Shown: positions 26,269-34,538, numbered from the stretch's first letter. The stretch is 64,000 nucleotides of DNA from Actinomycetota bacterium (GCA_009702045.1 WLIV01000007.1:1-64000); one strand, 5' to 3'. The notes: generated by a model from the letters alone, not told the origin. A program made the numbers and translations.

Positions 26269-26546
26269 AGACCAAGAAGCACCCGCGCGACATGACCCCG
26301 GCCGACACCGAGGCGATCATCGCGGCGTTTGACGCCCACGAGGATGGCGTATTCAGCGTCGCAGACGTCGCCGTCCTGACGGAGTTGCGCGCAGCCACTG
26401 CTGCACGCCGCGAGGCCGAAGGCAGGATCGAGGCGGCCGTCCTCGAGGCGCACCACCATGGAATGTCGTGGGGTCTGATCGGAGCGCAGCTCGGCATGAC
26501 CCGACAGGGCGCCCGTCAACGCTTCGATCGCCTGATTAATGGCTGA
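26265..26546 (+). CDS. Antitoxin-like HTH protein, partner of the preceding gene
   Basis: A 93-aa protein with a charged N-terminus (MKTKKHPRDMTPAD), a helical middle (AATAARREAEGRIEAAVLEA) and a C-terminal helix-turn-helix (GMSWGLIGAQLGMTRQGARQRFDRL) of the type that selects DNA by a Trp-containing recognition unit. It overlaps the toxin-like gene by 4 bp, so expression is coupled. The HTH suggests autoregulation as in type II antitoxins. The toxin-first order is less usual but known (e.g. HigBA, BrnTA). Confidence 0.6.
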   Translation: MKTKKHPRDMTPADTEAIIAAFDAHEDGVFSVADVAVLTELRAATAARREAEGRIEAAVLEAHHHGMSWGLIGAQLGMTRQGARQRFDRLING

Positions 26547-26810
26547 GCCGTAGCACCGAACTGCCTGATGGTGTCCACAGTCAACTGTCGACGGCTCGTT
26601 GGTGCGACGTCTGTCCCTTTGTCTGACTCCTTCGAGATCGAGCTCCAGTGGACGGAGGAGGTCATCCACTTGGAGGGACGCTCGGTCCTCCCTTGGCCAC
26701 CGTCGTCCCGTACGCGACGACCACCACCCCGTGTGGGACACTCGCGGTGCGTGCGCGGATGCTGAGGCGTCGCGACGCTGGTCGACCGCTTTCGACAACA
26801 AGGACACACG
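26547..26810. other. 264-bp gap with no supported gene
   Basis: Only short overlapping frames on both strands occur here, none with a ribosome-binding site, a family resemblance or a -10 box at the right distance. The final part carries the AAGGA that serves the next gene. I see nothing else that I can support. Confidence 0.5.
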
Positions 26811-27275
26811 ATGCTCACGAATGGCCTCAATCACGTAGCGCTGATCACCAACGACTCGGCCCGGCTCCAGTCGTTCTACCGGGACGTGTTCGACGCCGAG
26901 GTCGCCAGCGACGGTGCCGAGTTTCCTGATGGCACCGGACCTCGGCTCACGGTCATCAAGATCGGCGACCATTGCGAACTCAACGTGTTCCAGATCGACG
27001 GCAACTCCCAGGCGGACCATCAAGTGCCGATGTTCGGGCGCGGCCGTCTCGACCACTTCGCGCTCCAGGCCGCGTCGCTGACGGCATTCGAGGAGATTCG
27101 CGAACGGCTGATGGCTCGTGGTGCGGCTAACGACTTCGTCACCGATTTTGGATCGACGTTGAGCATCTTCTTCCGCGACCCCGACGGCCTCGAGGGCGAA
27201 GTGTGCGTTCAGAACCCTGATGCGGTCCCGGGGGTCCACAACCCTCCCGGCACCCGCGCCACCCGCTACACCTGA
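26811..27275 (+). CDS. VOC-superfamily (glyoxalase/dioxygenase-type) protein
   Basis: A 154-aa protein with two beta-alpha-beta-beta-beta modules. The first begins LNHVALITNDSARLQSFYRD with a metal-type His, and the second LDHFALQAASLTAFEEIRERL; the end contains IFFRDPDGLEGEVCV, the usual metal-Glu position. Members include glyoxalases, ring-cleavage dioxygenases and resistance proteins; no specific reaction can be assigned. AAGGA at 26800-26804 is 6 bp before the ATG. Confidence 0.8.
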   Translation: MLTNGLNHVALITNDSARLQSFYRDVFDAEVASDGAEFPDGTGPRLTVIKIGDHCELNVFQIDGNSQADHQVPMFGRGRLDHFALQAASLTAFEEIRERLMARGAANDFVTDFGSTLSIFFRDPDGLEGEVCVQNPDAVPGVHNPPGTRATRYT

Positions 27276-27286
27276 CATCGAGCTCC

Positions 27287-27523
27287 TCACCGCCCCGCAA
27301 CGTCCAAGGCCGCGCGCCCACAACACCTCACGTAACGCAACGGTGGGATCCAGCGGTTCAGCTGAACCGCCCAACGTCTGCTGGGGAGCGTGCTCGAGCG
27401 TGCTCGAGCGTCGCTTGGTCGCACAGCACGACGCACATCGTCCAACTCGCGAGCGAGCGCTTCGAGATCAGCCGGCGACATCGCCCGCACCGCCTCGAGA
27501 TCCGGAATGAGGAGCGAACTCAT
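27287..27523 (-). pseudogene. Probable truncated gene remnant
   Basis: The frame from ATG 27523 starts like a real protein (SLLIPDLEAVRAMSPADLEALARELDDVRRAV, an amphipathic helical N-terminus). After about 40 residues it turns into Arg/Ser/Cys-rich sequence, coinciding with two tandem copies of CGTGCTCGAG near 27391-27410. I read this as the 5' end of a longer gene that has been lost. No intact family can be named. Confidence 0.3.
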
Positions 27524-27574
27524 GTACTCAGTCAAACAAAACGGTCTGACAAGGTGCCCGGTCCGAAAACGGCG

Positions 27575-27604
27575 CGAGGGGCCCGGGTGAACCCGGACCC
27601 CTCG
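27575..27604 (-). terminator. Rho-independent terminator of glnII
   Basis: A 14-bp stem with one mismatch (CGAGGGG-C-CCGGGT paired with ACCCGG-A-CCCCTCG) and a 2-nt loop. On the minus strand it is followed by CGCCGTTTTC. It starts about 20 bp after the glnII stop. Confidence 0.8.
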
Positions 27605-27626
27605 TGTTCGACTAGATGGTCTGGTG

Positions 27627-28643
27627 TCAGACGGGGCCAGCGGCGCCGCAGACCGTCTCGATGATGAGGCGGGTCACGGTGTACGGGTCCATGTTGGCGT
27701 TCGGGCGACGATCCTCTGCGTAGCCCTTGCCGGTGCGGGACACCTGCCACGGGATACGGATCGAGGCGCCACGATCGGAGACGCCGTAGCTGAACTTGTT
27801 GTACGGGGCGGTCTCGTGGGCGCCGGTGAGGCGGCTCTCGATGTCGTGGCCGTAGTTCTTGACGTGCAGCTCGAGCTTCTTGCCGATTGCCTCGGCGGCG
27901 GCCTTGATGGCCTTCATGGCCTTGTCCTCGCGCATTGCCTTCGTGCTGAAGTTGGTGTGCGCGCCGGCTCCGTTCCAGTCGCCCTTCTGCGGCTTGGCAG
28001 CGAGGCTGACGACGATGTCGTAGTCCTCGGCGATGCGGTGCAGCAGCCAGCGTGCGACGGTGAGCTGGTCGCTGACGGTGACGCCGTCGGCGGCGCCGAT
28101 CTGAAACTCCCACTGACCGGGCATGACCTCGGCGTTGGTGCCCTCGATGAGCAGATTGGCATCGAGACAGGCCTGGGTGTGCTCTTCGATGAGCTCACGG
28201 GCGACGACGCGGCCAGCGCCGACGCCGCAGTAGTACGGGCCCTGCGCAGCGGGGAAGCCGTTGGCGGGGAAGCCGAGCGGCGTGCCGTCGAGCTTGAGGA
28301 GGGTGTACTCCTGCTCGATGCCGAAGATCATCTCGTGCTTGGCGAACTTCTTCTGCGCCTTCACCAGCGAGTGGCGGGTGTTGGTCGGGTGCGGCTTGTC
28401 GTCCTGGGCCAGGTGCACATCGCAGAGCACGAGGACGTTGTCGCGACCGCGGATCGGGTCGGGGCACACGAACTGCGGCTGCAGTTCGCAGTCGCTCTTG
28501 TCGCCAGTGGCCTGGTTGGTGGAGGAGCCGTCGAAACCCCACACCGGCGGGGTCTTGCCGTCGGCGATGATCTTGGTCTTCGAACGGAGCAGCGGCGTGG
28601 GCTCGGTGCCGTCGATCCAGATGTATTCAGCTTGGTAAGCCAC
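27627..28643 (-). CDS. glnII: Glutamine synthetase type II
   Basis: Eukaryote-like GSII, an octa- or decameric ammonium-assimilating enzyme found in some actinobacteria and rhizobia. The 338-aa length and motifs are typical: YIWIDGTEPTPLLRSKTK, WGFDGSSTNQA, FGIEQEYTLL, NAEVMPGQWEFQIG, GDWNGAGAHTNFST and RRPNANMDPYTV. Start GTG 28643 is preceded by AAAGGA at 5-bp spacing; an upstream in-frame extension is non-conserved. A GlnR-type box lies 74 bp upstream, and an intrinsic terminator follows the gene. Confidence 0.96.
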   Translation of the reverse strand: MAYQAEYIWIDGTEPTPLLRSKTKIIADGKTPPVWGFDGSSTNQATGDKSDCELQPQFVCPDPIRGRDNVLVLCDVHLAQDDKPHPTNTRHSLVKAQKKFAKHEMIFGIEQEYTLLKLDGTPLGFPANGFPAAQGPYYCGVGAGRVVARELIEEHTQACLDANLLIEGTNAEVMPGQWEFQIGAADGVTVSDQLTVARWLLHRIAEDYDIVVSLAAKPQKGDWNGAGAHTNFSTKAMREDKAMKAIKAAAEAIGKKLELHVKNYGHDIESRLTGAHETAPYNKFSYGVSDRGASIRIPWQVSRTGKGYAEDRRPNANMDPYTVTRLIIETVCGAAGPV

Positions 28644-28687
28644 GGGAATCCTTTGCGGGTGTGTGGGAGGGGCGAAGACATGCTGCT

Positions 28688-28710
28688 CAATGGGCATTTC
28701 CGGCCCATTG
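28688..28710. promoter_or_regulatory. Perfect 8-bp inverted repeat in the glnII leader
   Basis: CAATGGGC and GCCCATTG flank a 7-nt loop. It lies between the GlnR-type box and the glnII start, about 45 bp before the start codon, so it could be a second operator or an RNA hairpin in the leader. No comparable repeat is seen upstream of glnA. Confidence 0.4.
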
Positions 28711-28716
28711 CCCGAA

Positions 28717-28733
28717 TGTGAACGCTGTGTGAA
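28717..28733 (-). promoter_or_regulatory. Probable GlnR-binding box upstream of glnII
   Basis: Minus strand TTCACA-CAGCG-TTCACA, the same two hexamers and 11-bp spacing as upstream of glnA. The distance from the near edge to the start codon (74 bp) is identical in both genes. Confidence 0.7.
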
Positions 28734-28824
28734 GTTGGTCCGGCTCAGACGCCGCTCGGAAGGCGGACGACTGGGGCGGCTAACGCGTTCCACACTACTG
28801 ATGCGGTCTCGAGGGATCCCAATG

Positions 28825-29754
28825 TCAGGAGCGTGCTCGCCACCACGCCACGGTCGCCGCCGCGCCGTCGGCCAGCGGTGTCGCAACGAGGCCAAACGTC
28901 TGCTGCGTCAGTGAGGAGTCAGCCACCCACGGGTCGGTGAACTGGTACCAGGTCTCGGTCAGGCCGCGCATCGGTGCGACGAACAGACCGAGTGCTGTCA
29001 CCGCGACCTTCGGTACGGACTTCACTGCCACGGTGGTGCCGGCCGCTGCCGCCAGTGCGGCGACCGTCTTGCGTTGGGTGATTGCAGGAGCGTTGGGCAC
29101 ATGCCACGGCTTGCCCCACGCCTGCTCGTCGTCGGCGATGGTGACGAGCGTGCGCACGACGTCTGGCATATAGCTGACGGCGTGCACGACGTCGAGCGAG
29201 CCCAACAGGCTGACGCTCTTACCGGAGAGCACGCGCGGCAGCACTCGCTCGCCGAGTGCTGCACCGATGACGCCCGGACCGTAGAAGTCGCTGGCCCGAG
29301 CGAGCGTGGCCCGCAGTCGGCCGGAAGCGTGGGCATGCAGCAGTTCGTCGGCCATGCGACGGCGCACGGCGCCCTTCGGCCCGGTGGCGTTCGGAGTGTC
29401 TCCCTCGGCCATCGGCATCGTTGTGCCGGGCCCGAAGGCGTACAGGTTGTCCATCATCACCAACACCGCGTCCGTGCGCTCGGCGGCAGTCATCAGCGCG
29501 GTGTGAATCGGCGGCCAGTCAGTTGGCCAGCGGTGGTAGGGCGGATTGGCGCAGTTGTAAATCGCTGCGGCAGTGGTGGCGGCTTTGGTGATTGCCGCAG
29601 CGTCGGATGCGTCCGCCTGCACTCGTGTGACGAGCGGGTGCTCGGGTCCGGATCCGCTGCGGGTGATCACCGTGACCGGTGTTCCGCGCTCGGCGAGTGC
29701 GACGGCGACTCCCGACCCGACTGGGCCGGCCCCGATGACGACATGGTGGTTCAT
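28825..29754 (-). CDS. NAD(P)-binding epimerase/dehydratase-like protein
   Basis: A 309-aa extended-SDR/atypical SDR-like protein. The nucleotide motif is VVIGAGPVGSGVAVAL at the N-terminus; the middle shows YNCANPPYHRW and MMDNLYAFGPG, resembling the NAD-dependent epimerase family, but the classic YxxxK is not clearly present. Start ATG 29754 is chosen because AGAGGAAG precedes it; a GTG 18 bp upstream is an alternative. It diverges from a TetR gene, with paired operators between them, so it is probably that regulator's target. Confidence 0.75.
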   Translation of the reverse strand: MNHHVVIGAGPVGSGVAVALAERGTPVTVITRSGSGPEHPLVTRVQADASDAAAITKAATTAAAIYNCANPPYHRWPTDWPPIHTALMTAAERTDAVLVMMDNLYAFGPGTTMPMAEGDTPNATGPKGAVRRRMADELLHAHASGRLRATLARASDFYGPGVIGAALGERVLPRVLSGKSVSLLGSLDVVHAVSYMPDVVRTLVTIADDEQAWGKPWHVPNAPAITQRKTVAALAAAAGTTVAVKSVPKVAVTALGLFVAPMRGLTETWYQFTDPWVADSSLTQQTFGLVATPLADGAAATVAWWRARS

Positions 29755-29777
29755 CTGCTGCTTCCTCTGCACTAGCG

Positions 29778-29852
29778 CTCTCTAACGAGAGCGGTGCTCA
29801 CATAATGCAGAGCCGTTCTACGAAAAGCAAGAGCACTGCTCTCGTTCGAGAG
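29778..29852. promoter_or_regulatory. Paired inverted TetR operators
   Basis: Two 22-bp copies in opposite orientation, at 29778-29799 and 29831-29852, match at 20 of 22 positions. Each contains the near-palindrome CTCTC(T/G)AACGAGAG followed by CGGTGCTC or CAGTGCTC. They occupy the whole divergent spacer; the second covers the -35 position of the tetR promoter (its -10 is TACACT at 29863-29868). Binding should repress both genes. Confidence 0.75.
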
Positions 29853-29874
29853 TGACGTTCGCTACACTCCTGCC

Positions 29875-30594
29875 ATGGCCGGAGTCAGGGAACGTGCTCG
29901 TGCAGGGGTGATCGCAGAGATCGTGCGGCTCGCTCGCCTACAGGTGGCCGAGTCAGGGGCGGCGGCATTGTCGTTGCGCGCGGTCGCTCGCGACCTGGGA
30001 ATGGTGAGCTCGGCGGTCTATCGCTACTTCGCCAGCCGCGATGAACTGTTGACGCAACTGATCATCGATTCGTACGACCGCCTCGGCGAGGCCGCGGAAG
30101 CGGCTGACGCGTCGGTGAAGCGACGCAGCGATTACCCGGCGCGCTGGCGGGCCATCACCCACGGCATCCGGCAGTGGGCGATCGACAATCCGTCGGAGTA
30201 CGCGTTGCTGTTCGGTACTCCGGTACCCGGGTATGCGGCGCCGCAAGACACGATCGGCCCGGCTGGCCGCTACACGTGGGTGTTGCTGAGGCTGCTCGCG
30301 GAGATGGAGGCATCCGGCCGCACGAGCGCCGTCGCGACGCCGATTCCCGTGGCGTTGCGATCCGATCTGACGGCGCTGCGCTCGAACCTCGGTATTCCCG
30401 TCAGTGACGCGCTGCTGGCCGTTGGCATGGTGGCGTGGGCGAACGTGATGGGGGCCATCTCGCTGGAGTTGTTCGGACACCTGCACCGCGTCGTCGACAC
30501 ACCCGGGGCGCTGTTTGAAGCCGTGGTGCGCGAACAGGGCGAGCGAATGTTCCCGGGAACCACGGCGTCGCGTCGTCCGTCCAAGCGGACATGA
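29875..30594 (+). CDS. TetR-family transcriptional regulator
   Basis: A 239-aa regulator with the TetR HTH near residues 30-60 (AALSLRAVARDLGMVSSAVYRYFASRDELL) and a ligand domain ending in the WHG/TetR_C type (DALLAVGMVAWANVMGAISLELFGH). Start ATG lies 6 nt after TACACT, a leaderless promoter overlapped upstream by its probable operator, so autorepression is likely. The lipoprotein gene overlaps by 4 bp. Confidence 0.92.
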   Translation: MAGVRERARAGVIAEIVRLARLQVAESGAAALSLRAVARDLGMVSSAVYRYFASRDELLTQLIIDSYDRLGEAAEAADASVKRRSDYPARWRAITHGIRQWAIDNPSEYALLFGTPVPGYAAPQDTIGPAGRYTWVLLRLLAEMEASGRTSAVATPIPVALRSDLTALRSNLGIPVSDALLAVGMVAWANVMGAISLELFGHLHRVVDTPGALFEAVVREQGERMFPGTTASRRPSKRT

Positions 30595-31436
30595 AACGCC
30601 GATCGTTCCTCCTTGCTCTCCTCGGTGCCCCGGCTGTCGCCCTCCTCGCCGCGTGCGGCGACTCGAAACAGGTGAACCCTGGCACCACGCCGGGCACGAC
30701 TGGCCCTGGTCACACGGTCTCCGACGACTTCGTGCTGCGCGTCGTTCACGAAGGCGGTCTTGTCCCCGCCGACATGATCTTCAACCGACTGCCGACTCTG
30801 CTCGTCACGGGTGACGGGCGAGTTTTCACCCAGGGGGCCATCACCGCGCATTACCCCGGTCCGTTGGTGATGCCGGTGATGGTGGCCACAATCACGTCGA
30901 CCGGTCTCGCCGCCCTGGTGAAGGCGGCCGACGAGGCCTCACTGCTCGGTGCCGCGGCGAACTACGACCTACCCGATGGCATCGGGATCGCCGACGCACC
31001 GACCACGGTCGTCACGATCACCATCAATGGCGCGACCTACGAACATCGGGCCTACGCGCTGGGCATCGACACGCCGTCCACGCCGACGCGTGAACGACTG
31101 CAGTCGTTCGTCGCAAGCACGGCCGATTTCGCGCAACTCGTCGGCGCCGCCAACCTCGGACTCGACGAGGTGTACGAACCCACCACGTATCGCTACCGTG
31201 CCACGGTCACCGACCCCGCGCAGTGGAGCGACCCGAAGCCCACGGTGGTGGGCTGGCCGTCGAACAGCCCATACCTCTCCGACGCAAGTGCATGCGCAAC
31301 GTTGACCGCAGGGCAGGACGCCGGTCTGTTCATCAGGTCGCGCCAGAACACGCTGTTCGAGGATCGTGGAGTCGTCTATCAGTTGGCTGTGGTGGCGGAA
31401 CTCCCCGGCGACGTCGGGTGTGGGCCTGTCACCTGA
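30591..31436 (+). CDS. Secreted lipoprotein of unknown function
   Basis: A 281-aa protein with a signal of lipoprotein type: KRRSFLLALLGAPAVALLAACGD (basic start, twin Arg, lipobox LAAC). The mature part is strand-rich and holds three further Cys (SACATL; DVGCGPVT). No known domain is recognised. Its ATG overlaps the TetR stop by 4 bp, so it is probably co-expressed with that regulator. Confidence 0.7.
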   Translation: MKRRSFLLALLGAPAVALLAACGDSKQVNPGTTPGTTGPGHTVSDDFVLRVVHEGGLVPADMIFNRLPTLLVTGDGRVFTQGAITAHYPGPLVMPVMVATITSTGLAALVKAADEASLLGAAANYDLPDGIGIADAPTTVVTITINGATYEHRAYALGIDTPSTPTRERLQSFVASTADFAQLVGAANLGLDEVYEPTTYRYRATVTDPAQWSDPKPTVVGWPSNSPYLSDASACATLTAGQDAGLFIRSRQNTLFEDRGVVYQLAVVAELPGDVGCGPVT

Positions 31437-31480
31437 CTGGCTCGCGAGCATGTGGGGCGGACCTGGTTAGCCTTCCTGGC

Positions 31481-33199
31481 GTGACACGGCTGCGCATCGC
31501 ACTCGCCCAGATCAATCCGAAGGTCGGCGATCTCGACGGCAATGTCGCCAAGATCTGCGCGGCCTACGACGAGGCGGAAGCTGCCGGCTGCGACATCGTC
31601 GCGTTCCCCGAGTTGGCGATCACCGGCTACCCGCCCGAAGACCTGGTGATGAAACCCGGTTTCGTCGCCGACAACCTGGCCGCTCTGGCCACGGTCGCGG
31701 CCCGCACCGGCCGTTGTGCCGCAGTGGTGGGGTACGTCGCCGCCGACCGCGACCTCTACAACGCTGCAGCGGTATGCGCCAACGGCGAAGTCGTCGGCAC
31801 GTATCGCAAGCGCCTGTTACCCAACTACGCAGTATTCGACGAGGCCCGCTACTTCACTCCCGGCGACGTCAGCGACCCCTACGAGCTGTACGTCATCGGC
31901 GGCGTCAAGGTCGGCATCAGCATCTGCGAAGACGTGTGGAGCCCCACCGGTCCGCTCGCTGAGCAAGCTGCTGGTGGCGCCGAGCTGAACATCAACATCA
32001 ATGGCTCGCCGTTCCACGCCGGCAAGGCCGCCACCCGCGAACGCATGCTCGCCACACGTGCGGCCGACGCCAGCTGCGCGCTCGCCTACGTCAACCAGGT
32101 GTGCGGTCAGGACGAGCTGGTGTTCGACGGCGGCAGCCTGGTGTTCGATGCCGAAGGCACATTGGTGGCCCGCGCCGCGACGTTCGTCGAGGAACTGCTC
32201 ATCACCGACATCGTGATCGAGCCGGTGTACCGCAAGCGTCTACTCGATCCGCGTGGTCGTCGCACCGAGGAGCAGATGCGGCTGATCACGATCAGCGAGC
32301 AGTCCGTCAACGCGTACGGTCCGCTACCTGCGCGCATCTCCCCGCTGCCCGACGACGACGCCGAGCTGTACGAGGCACTCGTGCTGGGCACGCGCGACTA
32401 CGTGCGCAAGAACGGGTTCACCGATGTCGTCATCGGCCTCTCTGGTGGCATCGACAGCACCATCGTCGCGTGTGTCGCTGTCGACGCGCTCGGCGCCGAA
32501 CACGTGCACGGTGTGTCCATGCCGTCGCGCTATAGCAGCGACCACTCGAAGTCCGACGCAGCCGATCTCGCCCTGCAGTTGGGTATCGACTACCGCACGG
32601 TGGCCATCGAGCCAGCGTTCAACGCGTATCTCGAGATGACTGCCGAGGCGTTCGCCGACAAGGCGCCCGACCTCACCGAGGAGAACCTGCAGAGCCGCAT
32701 CCGCGGAACCACGCTGATGGCACTCTCCAACAAGTTCGGCTGGATGGTGCTCACCACCGGCAACAAGAGCGAGATGGCCGTCGGGTACTTCACGATCTAT
32801 GGCGACTCCGTGGGTGGGTACGCAGTCATCAAGGATGTGCTCAAGACGCGCGTGTACGACCTGTGTCGCTACGTCAACCGCCGCGCTGGTCGCCAGATCA
32901 TCAACGAGAGCGTCATCACCAAGCCGCCGTCGGCGGAGTTGCGGCCCGACCAGCGCGACGACCAGAGCCTGCCGCCGTACGAGGTGCTCGACCCGATCCT
33001 GCGGCTGTACGTGGAAGAGGACCGCACGTACGCCGAGATCGTCGAGATGGGCCACGACGAAGTCATTGTGCGCCGCATCACGCGACTCGTCGACATCAAC
33101 GAGTACAAGCGTCGCCAGTGCCCTCCCGGTGTTCGCGTCAGCGTGAAGGCGTTCGGCAAGGACCGCCGCCTGCCCATCACCAACGGCTACCGCGGCTAG
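31481..33199 (+). CDS. nadE: Glutamine-dependent NAD+ synthetase
   Basis: Final step of NAD biosynthesis: amidation of NaAD with glutamine-derived ammonia. The N-terminal nitrilase domain has the triad Glu44 (FPELAITGYPP), Lys110 (TYRKRLLPNY) and Cys149 (SICEDVW). The C-terminal ATP-pyrophosphatase domain has the P-loop GLSGGIDST and the TTGNKSE motif. Start GTG 31481 lies 7 nt after TAGCCT (31468-31473), giving 572 aa; a much longer upstream extension lacks conservation. Its stop overlaps the convergent MFS gene by 4 bp. Confidence 0.96.
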   Translation: MTRLRIALAQINPKVGDLDGNVAKICAAYDEAEAAGCDIVAFPELAITGYPPEDLVMKPGFVADNLAALATVAARTGRCAAVVGYVAADRDLYNAAAVCANGEVVGTYRKRLLPNYAVFDEARYFTPGDVSDPYELYVIGGVKVGISICEDVWSPTGPLAEQAAGGAELNININGSPFHAGKAATRERMLATRAADASCALAYVNQVCGQDELVFDGGSLVFDAEGTLVARAATFVEELLITDIVIEPVYRKRLLDPRGRRTEEQMRLITISEQSVNAYGPLPARISPLPDDDAELYEALVLGTRDYVRKNGFTDVVIGLSGGIDSTIVACVAVDALGAEHVHGVSMPSRYSSDHSKSDAADLALQLGIDYRTVAIEPAFNAYLEMTAEAFADKAPDLTEENLQSRIRGTTLMALSNKFGWMVLTTGNKSEMAVGYFTIYGDSVGGYAVIKDVLKTRVYDLCRYVNRRAGRQIINESVITKPPSAELRPDQRDDQSLPPYEVLDPILRLYVEEDRTYAEIVEMGHDEVIVRRITRLVDINEYKRRQCPPGVRVSVKAFGKDRRLPITNGYRG

Positions 33200-34380
33200 C
33201 TGCGGGCTACCCGGCGGCGGTGCATCTGGCCGTAGGCGACGATGGTGCACAGCGCGAACCCGGCGCACAGCAGCGCCGGTGCAGCCATACCGTGCGCGTC
33301 GTACAAGCGCGTGGCCGTGATGCTGCACAGCGCACGGCCAGTGGTGCCGGCGCCGAGCATGAGTGCCATACCGCGGGCCGGTGATCCGGCGATCGCCGCA
33401 GTACCGAGCGGCATCGCGCTGACCACCGCGAACTCGAACGCTGCGATCGCCACCGCCAGCGCCGGTAACGCCGCCCACAGGTGAGCGTGGCCGAGCGCGA
33501 GCGCGAGCGCGGCGGGCACCATCAGGGCACCGCCGATGGCTGCGCTTCGCTCCTTGCCCCAGCGGTCGGCGTTGCGTGAGGACAGGATCGACGAGAACAG
33601 TTCGCCGAAGCCCAGGGCGAACGCCATCGCACTGAGCGTCGCTGGCGTGAACCCAAATGTGTCCTCGAGGTAGCTGCCGAAGGTGACGAACAGGGCCTGG
33701 CTGGCCCCCATCAGGCAGAACGTGGCCACCATCATCGGCGCCACGTCGGCGACGCGGATCGGGCTTCGTGCTGGTCGGTCGGCCGCGGTGTGTGCGCCCG
33801 AATCAGCGGGGAGGGTACGCGCGACGATGGCGGACAGTGCCACCACGCCGACGGCGCCGACCGCATAGCCGGTGCGCCAGTTACTGAACGCGGTGACGAG
33901 ACCCATCGTGCTGACGCCGATCAGCAGGCCCAGCGCCCAGGAGATCTCCGTCAGGCCCATCACGCGACCGCGCTGTGCGAACGGCACACGGTCGGACGTC
34001 CACGCGCCGAGGCCGAGGTCGAACATCACCTTGCTCTGGGAGATGATCACCAGTGCCACAGCGAACATCAGTGGGTTGACGCTGCTGGCGGCGAGCACCG
34101 TGCCGAGGCCGACCCCGGCGAGGCCGAGAGCCATCGCGGTGCGCCGGTGCATGCGCTCGACGAGTTCACCATTGAACGGTGAGAGCAGACCGGACAACTC
34201 GCTGACGGCGACGGCGACGCCGATACCCGCCAGGTCGGTGCCGTTGCCGTGGGCGATCGTCGCCAGGAACGGGGGAGCGAAACGGAAGCACGCGTTGGCG
34301 GCCGTGCGCGCCATCGTCAACGTGGTGACGTGGTGCCGTACATCCTCGGGAAACGAGTCATCAAGGGCACGGCGTAGCAC
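33196..34380 (-). CDS. MFS transporter
   Basis: A 394-aa carrier with about twelve hydrophobic segments in two halves. The first half contains GLAGVGLGTVLAASS and the loop RVMGLTEISWALGLLIG, which resembles the loop 2-3/motif C region of drug-efflux MFS proteins. Substrate unknown. Its 3' end overlaps nadE by 4 bp; it diverges from lysC, with an unusual long palindrome in the spacer. Confidence 0.88.
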   Translation of the reverse strand: MLRRALDDSFPEDVRHHVTTLTMARTAANACFRFAPPFLATIAHGNGTDLAGIGVAVAVSELSGLLSPFNGELVERMHRRTAMALGLAGVGLGTVLAASSVNPLMFAVALVIISQSKVMFDLGLGAWTSDRVPFAQRGRVMGLTEISWALGLLIGVSTMGLVTAFSNWRTGYAVGAVGVVALSAIVARTLPADSGAHTAADRPARSPIRVADVAPMMVATFCLMGASQALFVTFGSYLEDTFGFTPATLSAMAFALGFGELFSSILSSRNADRWGKERSAAIGGALMVPAALALALGHAHLWAALPALAVAIAAFEFAVVSAMPLGTAAIAGSPARGMALMLGAGTTGRALCSITATRLYDAHGMAAPALLCAGFALCTIVAYGQMHRRRVARS

Positions 34381-34444
34381 GATCCGCCACGCTAACTGCC
34401 CAGCGCCCGTGTCGTCCCCGCCCGCCCGCCCGCCCCGTCCCCCG

Positions 34445-34489
34445 CGTTTGAAGGCGTAACCGCACCCGGTGCGGCCCCGCCTTCAAACG
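34445..34489. promoter_or_regulatory. 45-bp nested palindrome between MFS and lysC promoters
   Basis: Perfect 12-bp outer arms CGTTTGAAGGCG/CGCCTTCAAACG enclose a second palindrome, CCGCACCCGGTGCGG. It lies 65 bp from the MFS start and 50 bp from the lysC start. Both genes point away from it, so it is not a terminator for either; a regulator site or a mobile palindromic repeat is more likely. Confidence 0.5.
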
Positions 34490-34538
34490 GAGTGGTGACG
34501 GGTGGGGGAGGGGGCCGCGTCGCTAGCCTCTTACACCC

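Noticed and set aside
26568-26765. 65-codon frame in the gap after the antitoxin-like gene
   Set aside because: No ribosome-binding site or suitable -10 box; Arg/Pro-rich end; overlaps other random frames.
26193-27374. 393-codon open frame on the minus strand over the TA-like pair and VOC gene
   Set aside because: Runs opposite three better-supported plus-strand frames; no domain or start signal.
34445-34489. Nested palindrome as a bidirectional terminator
   Set aside because: Both flanking genes are transcribed away from it and no U-tract follows on either side.
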